Source of the DNA: Bacteriovoracaceae bacterium
Lineage (GTDB): Bacteria > Bdellovibrionota > Bacteriovoracia > Bacteriovoracales > Bacteriovoracaceae
DNA length: 57,430 nucleotides
Assembly: GCA_023954635.1 (NCBI GenBank)
Contig: JAGSHI010000005.1
Location: 1-57,430 of the forward strand
Reading direction: 5' to 3'
The notes under the pieces were generated by a model. That model was given only the letters and a program-made list of their open reading frames with translations, was not told the origin of the DNA and did no database searches. The translations under genes were made by a program, and so were the position numbers. The first letter of the stretch is position 1. Each line of letters starts with the position of its first letter. This document shows positions 1 through 7,156 of the stretch, piece after piece.

Positions 1-1
1 C

Positions 2-1522
2 TCTGTAAAAGGTGAAGCGAAGTATGTAGGAATGTTTTATCCATTCGCAGAAAGAGGTGGAGTTAATTTAAAAGCATACGCTTCTGCAAAACCCTTTGGT
101 GGAAAAATAGGCCCCAGACTCTTTAGTGTACAAGGAACGAACACTGTCGTGCCAAGAACAGGAGCGGGTCCAGCGAGATCTACTCCGTATGTCTTTGGTG
201 TTGATATGATGGGCGCCACAAACTTCCAAGCAGGAGAACTAGTTCCATTTGAACCTCCTGCAGGACCTGGAACTTTTTGGGCAAAAAATAATACGAGCCC
301 CATAGGGGGAACTCCAGCTGCCGGTCAATTACAATTTGTAATACCAAATCTTCTTTATGATTTTGAACAAGGCAACTTTGGGCAATTAGCAGTTCACGGT
401 TCGGTTATTGGAAGTGGAATGACATTTGTAAAACGTCGAGGTAGCGGTGGAGCTCCTGGAGATGGTCCACTATCAAATCCAGATGAAAATAGAGGGCTTC
501 TCAATGCTACTCAGTATAAACTTTTTCGAGGAAACTTAATCCCTCCAAGTGGAGGTATTCTTACTTCAGATAATATAAATCAAAGTATTTTAAACGTGAG
601 AAGGCCGACACGATATGAGGCTATGAATTATTTGATTCCTACGATTAAGAGATCTGGTAACGGAAATGATAATCTCGATTCAAACCCAGTGGTTAAACTA
701 ATCAATGGAAGATACCATTTGTTTGCTCCGCTTATTCATCCACAATCTCTTTATCCTAATGCTGCAAAAATTGATGAAGCCGCCAAAGAATTTCTAAGTG
801 CGAATGATGCCTCAATTCAGGCCTATCTCGATTCACTACAGGTTGTTGCTCAAAGAATTAGAGATGATGGTGCCTCAAGAGGAGCTTATCAGGATGCAGC
901 GAATGGTATTCATGATGGAAATACAGCCGACTATAATAACAATTGTTCCGCCATGGCAGATAAGTTTGATTTCTTTTTCAGAGGCGCAGCTTTTGGTCCA
1001 TGTGGAGGAACAATCACTCCACTAAAACAACTCATTCAGGAATACTTTTCTCCTGGTGGAACAGGAACAGGACTTCAACTGGTGCCAGCTTATCCTTTTG
1101 AGTTATGGTATGAAAGTGAATACTCAGTTGATGTTGCAGCGGCGCCAGGAACCTATGACACCAGAGCATTTGCCTTAAACTCCATGCTTCATGGAGCCTA
1201 CACTCCAGGACCTCGAACTGGTGCTCCTGACGATTCATCTACAACAGAGTTCACTCTTCCCTTTTCTAATGCAGCAGTAGGAATACAAAAAAGGAATTTT
1301 TATTCAACAAAACTTATCTCTACCAATAAAGTTGTTTCAGGTGGAGATACCACTATTTCATTTTCTCAAAACCCTCTTTACAAGGAGAGGGATAATCTTG
1401 GTGGGCAAGATCTCTTCGGAACGACTCCAGACATGAGTGACCCCTCCAATGATTTTAAGAACAAACTTCAATATTCTGGATTTTTGAATGAATTTGGTTC
1501 AGCTTCAGAACTCGACTTTTGA
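2..1522 (+). CDS. C-terminal part of a large Tad/TadG-like surface or pilus-assembly protein (5' truncated by window edge)
   Basis: The reading frame is open from base 2 with no stop, so the gene begins upstream; the first ATG at 32 lies inside conserved-looking sequence and is probably not the start. The visible ~506 residues begin with an AYASAKPFGGKIGP-like stretch that I associate with TadE/TadG-type pilus assembly proteins of deltaproteobacteria-like organisms. That is family memory, not a proven match. The rest is rich in Gly, Pro, Asn, Ser and Thr, with few charged residues and two cysteines, as expected for an exported protein. No membrane segment is visible in this part; a TadG-type anchor would lie in the missing N-terminus. 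The next gene downstream has its own promoter. The call is uncertain; any large secreted protein would fit the composition. Confidence 0.45.
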   Translation, partial: SVKGEAKYVGMFYPFAERGGVNLKAYASAKPFGGKIGPRLFSVQGTNTVVPRTGAGPARSTPYVFGVDMMGATNFQAGELVPFEPPAGPGTFWAKNNTSPIGGTPAAGQLQFVIPNLLYDFEQGNFGQLAVHGSVIGSGMTFVKRRGSGGAPGDGPLSNPDENRGLLNATQYKLFRGNLIPPSGGILTSDNINQSILNVRRPTRYEAMNYLIPTIKRSGNGNDNLDSNPVVKLINGRYHLFAPLIHPQSLYPNAAKIDEAAKEFLSANDASIQAYLDSLQVVAQRIRDDGASRGAYQDAANGIHDGNTADYNNNCSAMADKFDFFFRGAAFGPCGGTITPLKQLIQEYFSPGGTGTGLQLVPAYPFELWYESEYSVDVAAAPGTYDTRAFALNSMLHGAYTPGPRTGAPDDSSTTEFTLPFSNAAVGIQKRNFYSTKLISTNKVVSGGDTTISFSQNPLYKERDNLGGQDLFGTTPDMSDPSNDFKNKLQYSGFLNEFGSASELDF

Positions 1523-1561
1523 TTTCAACGACTTGACTCATCGCTTCTTTTTCTAAAGCTC

Positions 1562-1590
1562 TTGTAAATAGAAATAGCTTTAAATATACT
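1562..1590 (+). promoter_or_regulatory. Sigma70-type promoter of the lysine-repeat protein gene
   Basis: A TTGTAA -35 (1562-1567) and a TATACT -10 (1585-1590) are separated by 17 nt. The predicted start of transcription is near 1597, giving a leader of about 55 nt to the GTG at 1652. An inverted repeat AAAGCT (1555-1560) / AGCTTT (1576-1581) brackets the -35 box and could be an operator. Confidence 0.5.
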
Positions 1591-1651
1591 CCAACATGTG
1601 AAAATAATACGTAAAATTATCAATTCTTTGGCTCAAAAAAAGGATCCGAAA

Positions 1652-2467
1652 GTGGCTAAGAAAAAAGCAAAAAAGAAAGTTGCAAAGAAAAAAGTTACGA
1701 AAAAAGTTACGAAAAAAGTTACAAAGAAGAAGGTAGCGAAAAAGAAAGCTGCAAAGAAAAAAGTAGCGAAAAAAGTTACAAAGAAAAAAGCTACTAAAAA
1801 GAAAGCGGCCAAGAAAAAGGTAGCTAAAAAGAAAACTACTAAAAAGAAAGCGGCAAAGAAAAAAGTAGCTAAAAAGAAAACTACGAAAAAGAAAGCGGCA
1901 AAGAAAAAAGTAGCTAAAAAGAAAACTACGAAAAAGAAAGCGGCAAAGAAAAAAGTAGCTAAGAAGAAAACTACTAAAAAGAAAGCGGCAAAGAAAAAAG
2001 TAGCTAAAAAGAAAGCTACACCTAAGACTTCTAAAAAAGTTGCCTCTACTCCAAAAGTAAGCGCAAAAGAAAAAGCTGCACTGGCAAAAGAAGAAGCGAT
2101 TAGAAGATATAAAGAAAAAAATAAAATTCAATTCGAAGAAGAAGCAAAACCTCTTGAAACAGTTGAAGTCACAGAACCAGAAGTTGTCGCAATAAAGACG
2201 GACGGAGAAGATACGAAGACCGCTAGTATTGATGAAGTTGAAGAAACAACTGAGGGTTACTCAAAAGGTAATACTGACCAAGTTCCAGATAACTACAATC
2301 CTGACGATGAAACTGAAGATGACTCGTCTGGAGAATATGGATTTGGTTGGGGATATAACGATGCATTCGACAGTCCCGAAGAAGCCGAAGAAGAGGATAA
2401 CTCGATGGACGAAGACGAAATGTACGCCAAAGGCCTCTTGAAAGATAAAGACGAAAATAAAAAATAG
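1652..2467 (+). CDS. Histone H1-like lysine/alanine-repeat protein with acidic C-terminal half
   Basis: The first ~125 residues are almost entirely KKK blocks separated by A, V or T pairs, like the C-terminal tails of histone H1 and bacterial H1-like proteins that bind and condense DNA. The second half is different: mixed residues 125-165, then a strongly acidic Glu/Asp-rich tail ending in a basic cap. I chose the GTG at 1652 because AAGGA stands 7 nt upstream; it gives a protein starting MAKKK. The longer frame from the GTG at 1598 would start at the predicted transcription start and has no ribosome site. The repeats are encoded by a 45-bp minisatellite, so length may vary between strains. 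A nucleoid or chromatin role is inferred from composition only; the acidic tail is unusual and may mask or modulate the basic half. A perfect hairpin terminator follows. Confidence 0.75.
   Translation: MAKKKAKKKVAKKKVTKKVTKKVTKKKVAKKKAAKKKVAKKVTKKKATKKKAAKKKVAKKKTTKKKAAKKKVAKKKTTKKKAAKKKVAKKKTTKKKAAKKKVAKKKTTKKKAAKKKVAKKKATPKTSKKVASTPKVSAKEKAALAKEEAIRRYKEKNKIQFEEEAKPLETVEVTEPEVVAIKTDGEDTKTASIDEVEETTEGYSKGNTDQVPDNYNPDDETEDDSSGEYGFGWGYNDAFDSPEEAEEEDNSMDEDEMYAKGLLKDKDENKK
1793..2017 (+). repeat. 45-bp coding minisatellite, five tandem units
   Basis: Five consecutive 45-bp units (starting at 1793, 1838, 1883, 1928 and 1973) each encode the 15-residue period TKKKAAKKKVAKKKT, with only a few third-position differences (gcc/gca, aag/aaa, act/acg) and a final Thr-to-Ala change. 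Less regular copies precede it from about 1655. Near-identity at DNA level points to recent expansion by slippage or unequal recombination. Confidence 0.9.
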
Positions 2468-2470
2468 GAC

Positions 2471-2494
2471 AAAGCGGCTTAGGCCGCTTTTTTT
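2471..2494 (+). terminator. Rho-independent terminator after the lysine-repeat gene
   Basis: A perfect 8-bp stem AAAGCGGC (2471-2478) / GCCGCTTT (2483-2490) with loop TTAG is followed by a T run to 2494. The ATG of the next gene begins only 2 nt after the T run. Confidence 0.9.
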
Positions 2495-2496
2495 AT

Positions 2497-2751
2497 ATGA
2501 AAAAACTTGAACTGTTTTATTATGATTCCTGCCCTTATTGCCAAGATGTTTTAATCGTTTTGGATGAGTTGAAAATCTTAGTAGAAATGAAGAACATCCT
2601 CCAAGATCAATCAAGTTATGAAAGATTAATTAATGATACAGGCAGAAGAACAGTTCCTTGCCTATATATAGATAATAAGCCAATGTTTGAGTCACTTGAT
2701 ATTATCGACTGGCTGAGAAGCAATACAAACTCTTTGCAAAAAAGGTCATAA
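2497..2751 (+). CDS. Glutaredoxin/GST-N-type thioredoxin-fold protein
   Basis: This 84-residue protein has the glutaredoxin layout: a first beta strand, the CPYC redox motif at residues 12-15, the TVPC motif with the expected cis-proline at 54, and a C-terminal 'xSxDIIDWL' helix typical of glutaredoxins and GST N-domains. It would reduce mixed glutathione or protein disulfides in the cytosol. The ATG stands directly behind the upstream terminator with no recognisable ribosome-binding site. No other start fits, because the fold begins at residue 3. The stop is followed after one base by the start of the HD hydrolase gene, so the two are probably co-translated. Its substrate cannot be read from the sequence. 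Confidence 0.85.
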   Translation: MKKLELFYYDSCPYCQDVLIVLDELKILVEMKNILQDQSSYERLINDTGRRTVPCLYIDNKPMFESLDIIDWLRSNTNSLQKRS

Positions 2752-2752
2752 A

Positions 2753-4066
2753 GTGGAAGTTAGAGATCCTGTTCACGGTTCGGTACACATCTTAGATGAA
2801 GAGATTCCAATAATCAGAGATGATTTCTTTCAACGCTTAAGAAATATTAAACAACTTGGCTTCTCTGAATATGTTTTTCCTGGTGCAACCCATAGTAGAT
2901 TTCTCCACAGCATTGGAGTTATGAACATTGGGGCCAAAGCCTTTAATCGATTATTCAACGATAAATTAGAAAATAAAGAATTTTTAAGATTAAAAGAAAC
3001 TTTTAAATTGGCCTGTCTTCTGCACGATATAGGTCATGCTCCTTTAAGTCATTCAACTGAAATTGTGATGCCCTCTGTAGAAGAGCTTTATATCCCTGAT
3101 GAATTCGTTACAAAAGATGATACCGATCGAAAACGCCAGGCCACTCACGAAGATTATACGATTAAGGCCATCGCTGATTCTAACTTTGCTCGATCATTTA
3201 AAATGGTTGAAGCTAAGTTTGGTCTTACTAGAAAACATATTGCTGATCTCATTGTTGGAGAAACGAATGATCCTAATTACTTTACACTAGAGGGAGTGAA
3301 TTATTTTCCCTTACTCCACCAATTAGTGTCTAGTGAGCTTGATTGCGACAGAATGGATTATTTAAAACGAGATAGCTACTTCTGTGGTGTTAGTTATGGA
3401 CAATACGATCTCGATTGGCTTTTAGATAATTTGGACGTTTGTGTAATCGATAACAAAGCGTTCCTAGGAATTAGCGAAAGAGCCGTTGTTACATTTGATG
3501 ACTTTCTACTTAGTCGCTACCACATGTTTATCATGGTTTATTTTCACTACCGCTCTGTTTGTCTTGAACAATTATTATATAAATACTTCATGACTTCTCC
3601 TGAGGAATATAGAATTCCTGCAGACATTGAAAAGTATATTGAACACGATGATCACTATCTTTTAAAGATTATGCGAAGTAGTTCAAATAAGTACGCTCAA
3701 TCAATTGTTAAAAATCAAATTCCACCAAAGATTTTTGAGTCTTTTAATGAAGAACAAATGGTTAAGTTTAAGAAAATTCAAGCTTATCTCGATGAACAAA
3801 ATGTTGATTATATTCGCTGTAGTTCTTCAAGTAGACTCTCTAAGTATTACGGAGAAGAAGCTCCCAAGAAAGACCCCGACAAATACTCAATGAAAGTTGT
3901 CAGGAAACAATTTGGTTCAAATTCTCTGTCTTATTCAGAGATAGATCAGGTATCTGACCTCTTTTTGAAGTTCTCTGAAAGTCATGCCGTCAATAGGATC
4001 CATTGTGACTTTGATTTATTAGGTTCAGACGTTCAGAAAAAGATACAAGAACTTCTCAATTCTTAA
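2753..4066 (+). CDS. HD-domain phosphohydrolase, SAMHD1/dGTPase-like
   Basis: The protein opens with the RDPVHG motif and carries an HD metal-binding set: H52 in HSRFLHSIG, H91-D92 in LLHDIGHAPLSH, and an SELDCDRMDYL segment near residue 200 that supplies the last aspartate. This arrangement and the length of 437 residues match the SAMHD1/YwfO-type deoxynucleoside triphosphate triphosphohydrolases, which hydrolyse dNTPs to deoxynucleosides and triphosphate. The GTG start at 2753 lies one base after the glutaredoxin stop and follows an AAGGT. A dNTPase could limit nucleotide pools or phage replication, but the exact substrate is not deducible; other HD phosphohydrolases share the motif. No regulator sites were seen. 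Confidence 0.85.
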   Translation: MEVRDPVHGSVHILDEEIPIIRDDFFQRLRNIKQLGFSEYVFPGATHSRFLHSIGVMNIGAKAFNRLFNDKLENKEFLRLKETFKLACLLHDIGHAPLSHSTEIVMPSVEELYIPDEFVTKDDTDRKRQATHEDYTIKAIADSNFARSFKMVEAKFGLTRKHIADLIVGETNDPNYFTLEGVNYFPLLHQLVSSELDCDRMDYLKRDSYFCGVSYGQYDLDWLLDNLDVCVIDNKAFLGISERAVVTFDDFLLSRYHMFIMVYFHYRSVCLEQLLYKYFMTSPEEYRIPADIEKYIEHDDHYLLKIMRSSSNKYAQSIVKNQIPPKIFESFNEEQMVKFKKIQAYLDEQNVDYIRCSSSSRLSKYYGEEAPKKDPDKYSMKVVRKQFGSNSLSYSEIDQVSDLFLKFSESHAVNRIHCDFDLLGSDVQKKIQELLNS

Positions 4067-4090
4067 CCACCATTGAGCTTTTCATCACAA

Positions 4091-4115
4091 TCTGGGATAA
4101 TTTTATAAACCCAGA
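4091..4115 (+). promoter_or_regulatory. Inverted repeat just upstream of the 4124 gene
   Basis: TCTGGG (4091-4096) and CCCAGA (4110-4115) form a perfect 6-bp dyad around an AT-only 13-nt spacer. It ends 1 nt before the AGG ribosome site of the 4124 gene. It could be an operator or an RNA hairpin; there is no T run, so it is not a classical terminator. Confidence 0.35.
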
Positions 4116-4123
4116 CAGGTATT

Positions 4124-4804
4124 ATGAATAAGATCTCACTTTATGTTCTACTCATTCTCATTTATTTAGGACTCTCTAAGAGTTTCTCTCCATCTGAACA
4201 GAGAATACCTTATATTATAAATGAAAAGGTCTATGCTAACTTTTTCAGAGGGACTCCTCTAAGTGTTATGTTAATCGATTCTTTCCAAACTGGTTTCTTA
4301 ATCAAAACATATTTTCAAAAATATAAAGTCTTCCATGGATTTAAAAGTCCAGAGATTGTTACAGTAAGAACAAGTCCTGAGTTTTGGAATAGAAACCTCA
4401 AAAATTTAGGACTCAGTTTGTTTCGTCGTTATGATGGCCCAAATAATACAAGTACAACTCCCCTACCACCAGGCTCTCTTTATATAGGAAACCTTGCTTT
4501 CGGGAGTTGGCATTATAAGAACAGCGGAAAGAAAGTATGGCGATTTCACAGGGCCTATAGACACTTCCCCAAAATATTTGCTTGGAGAGAGTTCAATCCT
4601 TCATTTGAATTTTTTGAAAGAATGAAGATACATATACAACATCAACAACCCTTCTATGGTCTTGAAAATGAATTTGGAGAAAAAGGAAGTGTAACATCTC
4701 TTACTTTTAATAATTCAAATGACAAAACCCCCGAGGGTAGAAATAAATTATCTAAACACTTAAAGAAATTTTTTCATATCCCTGTATGGAAAAGGACAAA
4801 CTAG
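4124..4804 (+). CDS. Unrecognised membrane-anchored or exported protein
   Basis: I do not recognise a family. The 226-residue product starts with a hydrophobic helix (residues 4-18) that could be a signal peptide or an N-terminal anchor, with no lipobox. The rest is basic and aromatic-rich (many F, Y, W, R, K and H), including a segment around residues 120-165 with several Trp, His and Arg residues; only short hydrophobic stretches follow. The start has AGG five bases upstream (4117-4119). It is followed after 7 nt by the multi-pass membrane gene at 4812, so the two are probably one transcription unit and may act together at the inner membrane. Confidence 0.6.
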   Translation: MNKISLYVLLILIYLGLSKSFSPSEQRIPYIINEKVYANFFRGTPLSVMLIDSFQTGFLIKTYFQKYKVFHGFKSPEIVTVRTSPEFWNRNLKNLGLSLFRRYDGPNNTSTTPLPPGSLYIGNLAFGSWHYKNSGKKVWRFHRAYRHFPKIFAWREFNPSFEFFERMKIHIQHQQPFYGLENEFGEKGSVTSLTFNNSNDKTPEGRNKLSKHLKKFFHIPVWKRTN

Positions 4805-4811
4805 GCTCATT

Positions 4812-5720
4812 ATGAACGAATTATTCGACAAGCTTATTCTTAGAATTGTCTTTACCATCTTTATGCTTTTTCTTTTGTATTTATACAAATATGCCCATAG
4901 CTTTTTGTATCCTTCGAGCAGACAACAATTATTTAAGCGTTTTTTTCCAATCAAAAACTCTCCAGACACAATGATTCTAGTTTCTAGAATCTTGGGTATC
5001 GGTCTGCTTTTTAGTCAGTTTTACTTTTTTATGTCTGAAGGGTTTCTCTATGCCTTGCTCGACTTCTTTCTAGAAGCCTCGATTGGATTTATGATTTACC
5101 TTACAAGTATATATATACTGGAAAGTATCGTGCTTTTTAACTTTGAGTATCAAGATGAAGTATTAAAGAGAAAGAACTATGCATACTCCATTATAAGTAT
5201 GGCCCACTCCATAGGTTTTGCTTATATTCTAAAAGTAGTTTTAGCAGTTTCAAACCACTCTGTGATTATGCTCTTTTTCCTATGGCTTTTTGCAATTGTC
5301 CTCATTGGATTTGCAACAAAATCATTTGGCATTATTTCCAAACTCCCTTTTAATCGATTACTTGTTCAGAAAAACTTAGGTCTAGCCTTTAGCTATTTAG
5401 GATTTTTCTGGGGATGGACATTGATCATCTCATCTTCAATCAATAATGAATTAATTGATATTAGATGGTTCTCAATACAAGTAATCCTTAAGATTGTTCT
5501 CTCATTAATAATTATTCCAATTTTTCGTAAGGGACTATTAATCATTTTTAAATTTCATGATGAAATAGAGAAAGAAATTGTTATCGATAACAAACCAGAA
5601 AACCAGGAGAAAACACTCGGGTATGGTATATACGAGGGTTCAATATTCTTCGCTAGTTGCTTTCTCACTACTGTCATTACTGGACATATTAACTTTGGTA
5701 CTTTTTACCCCGTTTTTTAG
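4812..5720 (+). CDS. Multi-pass inner-membrane protein, possibly DUF350-like
   Basis: The 302-residue product has about seven or eight hydrophobic helices with short polar loops. Two segments look internally related: 'FEYQDEVLKRKNYAYSI' near residue 115 and 'FHDEIEKEI...YGIYEG' near 250. Each is followed by a membrane helix. That duplicated pattern resembles DUF350/UPF0719 membrane proteins, but I cannot confirm it without a profile search. It follows the 4124 gene closely and ends before an intergenic region with its own promoter-like element. Function unknown. Confidence 0.6.
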   Translation: MNELFDKLILRIVFTIFMLFLLYLYKYAHSFLYPSSRQQLFKRFFPIKNSPDTMILVSRILGIGLLFSQFYFFMSEGFLYALLDFFLEASIGFMIYLTSIYILESIVLFNFEYQDEVLKRKNYAYSIISMAHSIGFAYILKVVLAVSNHSVIMLFFLWLFAIVLIGFATKSFGIISKLPFNRLLVQKNLGLAFSYLGFFWGWTLIISSSINNELIDIRWFSIQVILKIVLSLIIIPIFRKGLLIIFKFHDEIEKEIVIDNKPENQEKTLGYGIYEGSIFFASCFLTTVITGHINFGTFYPVF

Positions 5721-5735
5721 AAATCTCTAAAATCC

Positions 5736-5741
5736 TATAAT
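5736..5741 (+). promoter_or_regulatory. Probable -10 box for the rhodanese-domain gene
   Basis: A consensus TATAAT occurs at 5736-5741, 38 bases before the ATG at 5779. The matching -35 region is only a T run, so an activator or a weak -35 would be needed. Confidence 0.35.
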
Positions 5742-5778
5742 TATAAGGTTACCATCGAATCGATTAAGGAGATTTGAG

Positions 5779-6291
5779 ATGAGTCTTAGAGTTTTTCAAA
5801 TGCTTGAGTTTATAAATAGTAGATTAAGTAACATTGAAAAAAATATTAGTAGATTAGATGAAAAACTGGACTTCTCTATCGCTCTTCAAAGAAACCATTT
5901 AATTAGAGTTAAAAATGGAGATTTCATCGATGATAATATGATTCTCATGGCCCGACCCTACAATGACCTTAATCCTCAAAAAGCATTCGAAGTTTTCTCT
6001 AACCCTGATGCTGACTTTATTGTTCTAGATGTCACAGAAGAGTCTTTTGAAAATCAGGATAGATTAGAGGGTGCCATTACTATCCCTCTCGAAGGTTTAG
6101 ATAGAAGATATGCTGAAGTTCAGTCGAGAACAACTCCAGTCTTGGTCATAAGTGAAAGAGGTCTTAGAAGTATTCAGGCCTGTGAAATGTTAGTAAGAAA
6201 AGGCTTCTTTAATATTAATAATGTTTCTGGTGGGTACGAATTCTGGCCAGGTAAGAAAGAGAATCAATTTAAAGAAATAAAAGGTCTCTAG
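5779..6291 (+). CDS. Rhodanese-domain protein lacking the catalytic cysteine
   Basis: The first ~45 residues form an amphipathic coiled-coil-like helix with heptad Ile/Leu spacing. A single rhodanese domain follows (about 65-160) with the usual landmarks: 'VLDVTEE', 'GAITIPLE' and the C-terminal 'GFFNINNVSGGYEFW'. In the active-site loop, where an active rhodanese has Cys, this protein reads VISERGLRS, with Ser125 in that place. It therefore should not transfer sulfur by persulfide chemistry and may be a binding or regulatory rhodanese fold. An excellent ribosome site (AAGGAG, 7 nt before ATG) suggests good expression. Its stop overlaps the stop of the convergent MarR gene inside a shared CTAG. 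Confidence 0.8.
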   Translation: MSLRVFQMLEFINSRLSNIEKNISRLDEKLDFSIALQRNHLIRVKNGDFIDDNMILMARPYNDLNPQKAFEVFSNPDADFIVLDVTEESFENQDRLEGAITIPLEGLDRRYAEVQSRTTPVLVISERGLRSIQACEMLVRKGFFNINNVSGGYEFWPGKKENQFKEIKGL

Positions 6292-6749
6292 AACGGTAGA
6301 GAGCCCTGGGCCTCAGGCTTGTGAGTCAGTTTCGAATGCAGGTTTTTTAATAAGTGTTCCACTCTATCAAGTTCAACTTCACCTACAATTTGAGAATAGT
6401 TTTTTTCTAATTCATCAGTACATTCAAATAATTTCAATTTAAAACGCTCACCATACTCAGTAAGAAAAATATTTTGCTCTCTTTTATCTGAAGCATTTAC
6501 TTTTCTTAAGATATATCCACGTTTTTCGAGTTCATTTAAGTGACTGGTCATCGTTTGTTTTTTAAGGTCTAGCCCCTGCCCAATTAGTTTTATGGATGGG
6601 CCATCGTGCTCACAAACAAACAGGAGAACTTCAAGAAAGCTTGGACGCAAGTCAGTAAATCCTCTTTTTTGAAGAGAGTCTAATAATTCAGCCGCATAGA
6701 ACCGGTAGATTCTTTTTAAAAGGCTTCCTATGTTAGAAATTTTTTTCAT
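6288..6749 (-). CDS. MarR-family transcriptional regulator
   Basis: This 153-residue protein has the MarR winged-helix arrangement. A long N-terminal dimerisation helix leads to a helix-turn-helix around residues 50-80 (SIKLIGQGLDLKKQTMTSHL) and then the wing, 'KRGYILRKVNASDKREQNIFLTEYG'. The D-x-R in the wing is the typical MarR signature. C-terminal helices complete the dimer. The ligand is unknown and no cysteine sensor is obvious. It stands alone, convergent with the rhodanese gene, and upstream sequence to 6849 should contain its promoter. MarR proteins usually control adjacent genes, but neither neighbour is an obvious target. Confidence 0.85.
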   Translation of the reverse strand: MKKISNIGSLLKRIYRFYAAELLDSLQKRGFTDLRPSFLEVLLFVCEHDGPSIKLIGQGLDLKKQTMTSHLNELEKRGYILRKVNASDKREQNIFLTEYGERFKLKLFECTDELEKNYSQIVGEVELDRVEHLLKNLHSKLTHKPEAQGSLPF

Positions 6750-6849
6750 AACCCTACGTCACATTTAGTATGTCATTCAGACTATATAGATATAGCAACG
6801 AAAAAGACTAAGGGCAAAAGAAAAGAGCAATCTAATAAATACTATTTAA

Positions 6850-7092
6850 TTATACCTCTTCAAGGCTTTCTAGAGCGTGAAGTAGTTCCTCTGGGTAGGC
6901 CTCTGAGATTTGAGGTTCTGCTTTTTCACTTTCCATTTCCTCATTAATTTCAGGTAGTTGTCCTACTCCATAAACCCAAAGTTCTTTCTTAACTTCAAAG
7001 AATTTTACCGTTTTCATTTCATTTTGGGCCAAGGCCTGAGCTGAAGCCGTCATAATAAGGACAAGTGTAAAGATTTTAGCCAATTTAAACAT
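6850..7092 (-). CDS. Small secreted acidic protein of unknown function
   Basis: An 80-residue product begins with a classical signal peptide: basic MFKLAK, a hydrophobic core, and an AQALAQ cleavage region near residue 22. The mature ~58 residues are acidic, with no cysteine and no recognised domain. AGAGG stands 5 nt before the ATG, a good ribosome site, which supports a real gene despite the size. It lies downstream of rodA on the same strand, separated by a perfect 8-bp inverted repeat. It may be periplasmic; nothing more can be read. Confidence 0.6.
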   Translation of the reverse strand: MFKLAKIFTLVLIMTASAQALAQNEMKTVKFFEVKKELWVYGVGQLPEINEEMESEKAEPQISEAYPEELLHALESLEEV

Positions 7093-7115
7093 AATAACCT
7101 CTTGAAATAATTCAG

Positions 7116-7139
7116 ATTAAGTAACTAACAATACTTAAT
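7116..7139 (-). promoter_or_regulatory. Perfect 8-bp inverted repeat between rodA and the small secreted gene
   Basis: ATTAAGTA (7116-7123) and TACTTAAT (7132-7139) form a perfect dyad with an 8-nt spacer. It lies 23 bases upstream of the small gene's start and just after the rodA stop. With no T run it looks more like an operator than a terminator. Confidence 0.35.
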
Positions 7140-7156
7140 GCAAGGTGATGGCCAAG

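Noticed and set aside
1580-2131. 183-residue Phe/Leu-rich minus-strand open frame over the lysine repeats
   Set aside because: It is the mirror of the AAG/AAA-rich repeat (AAG/AAA read backwards gives CTT/TTT codons, hence Leu/Phe), with no start context or known domain.
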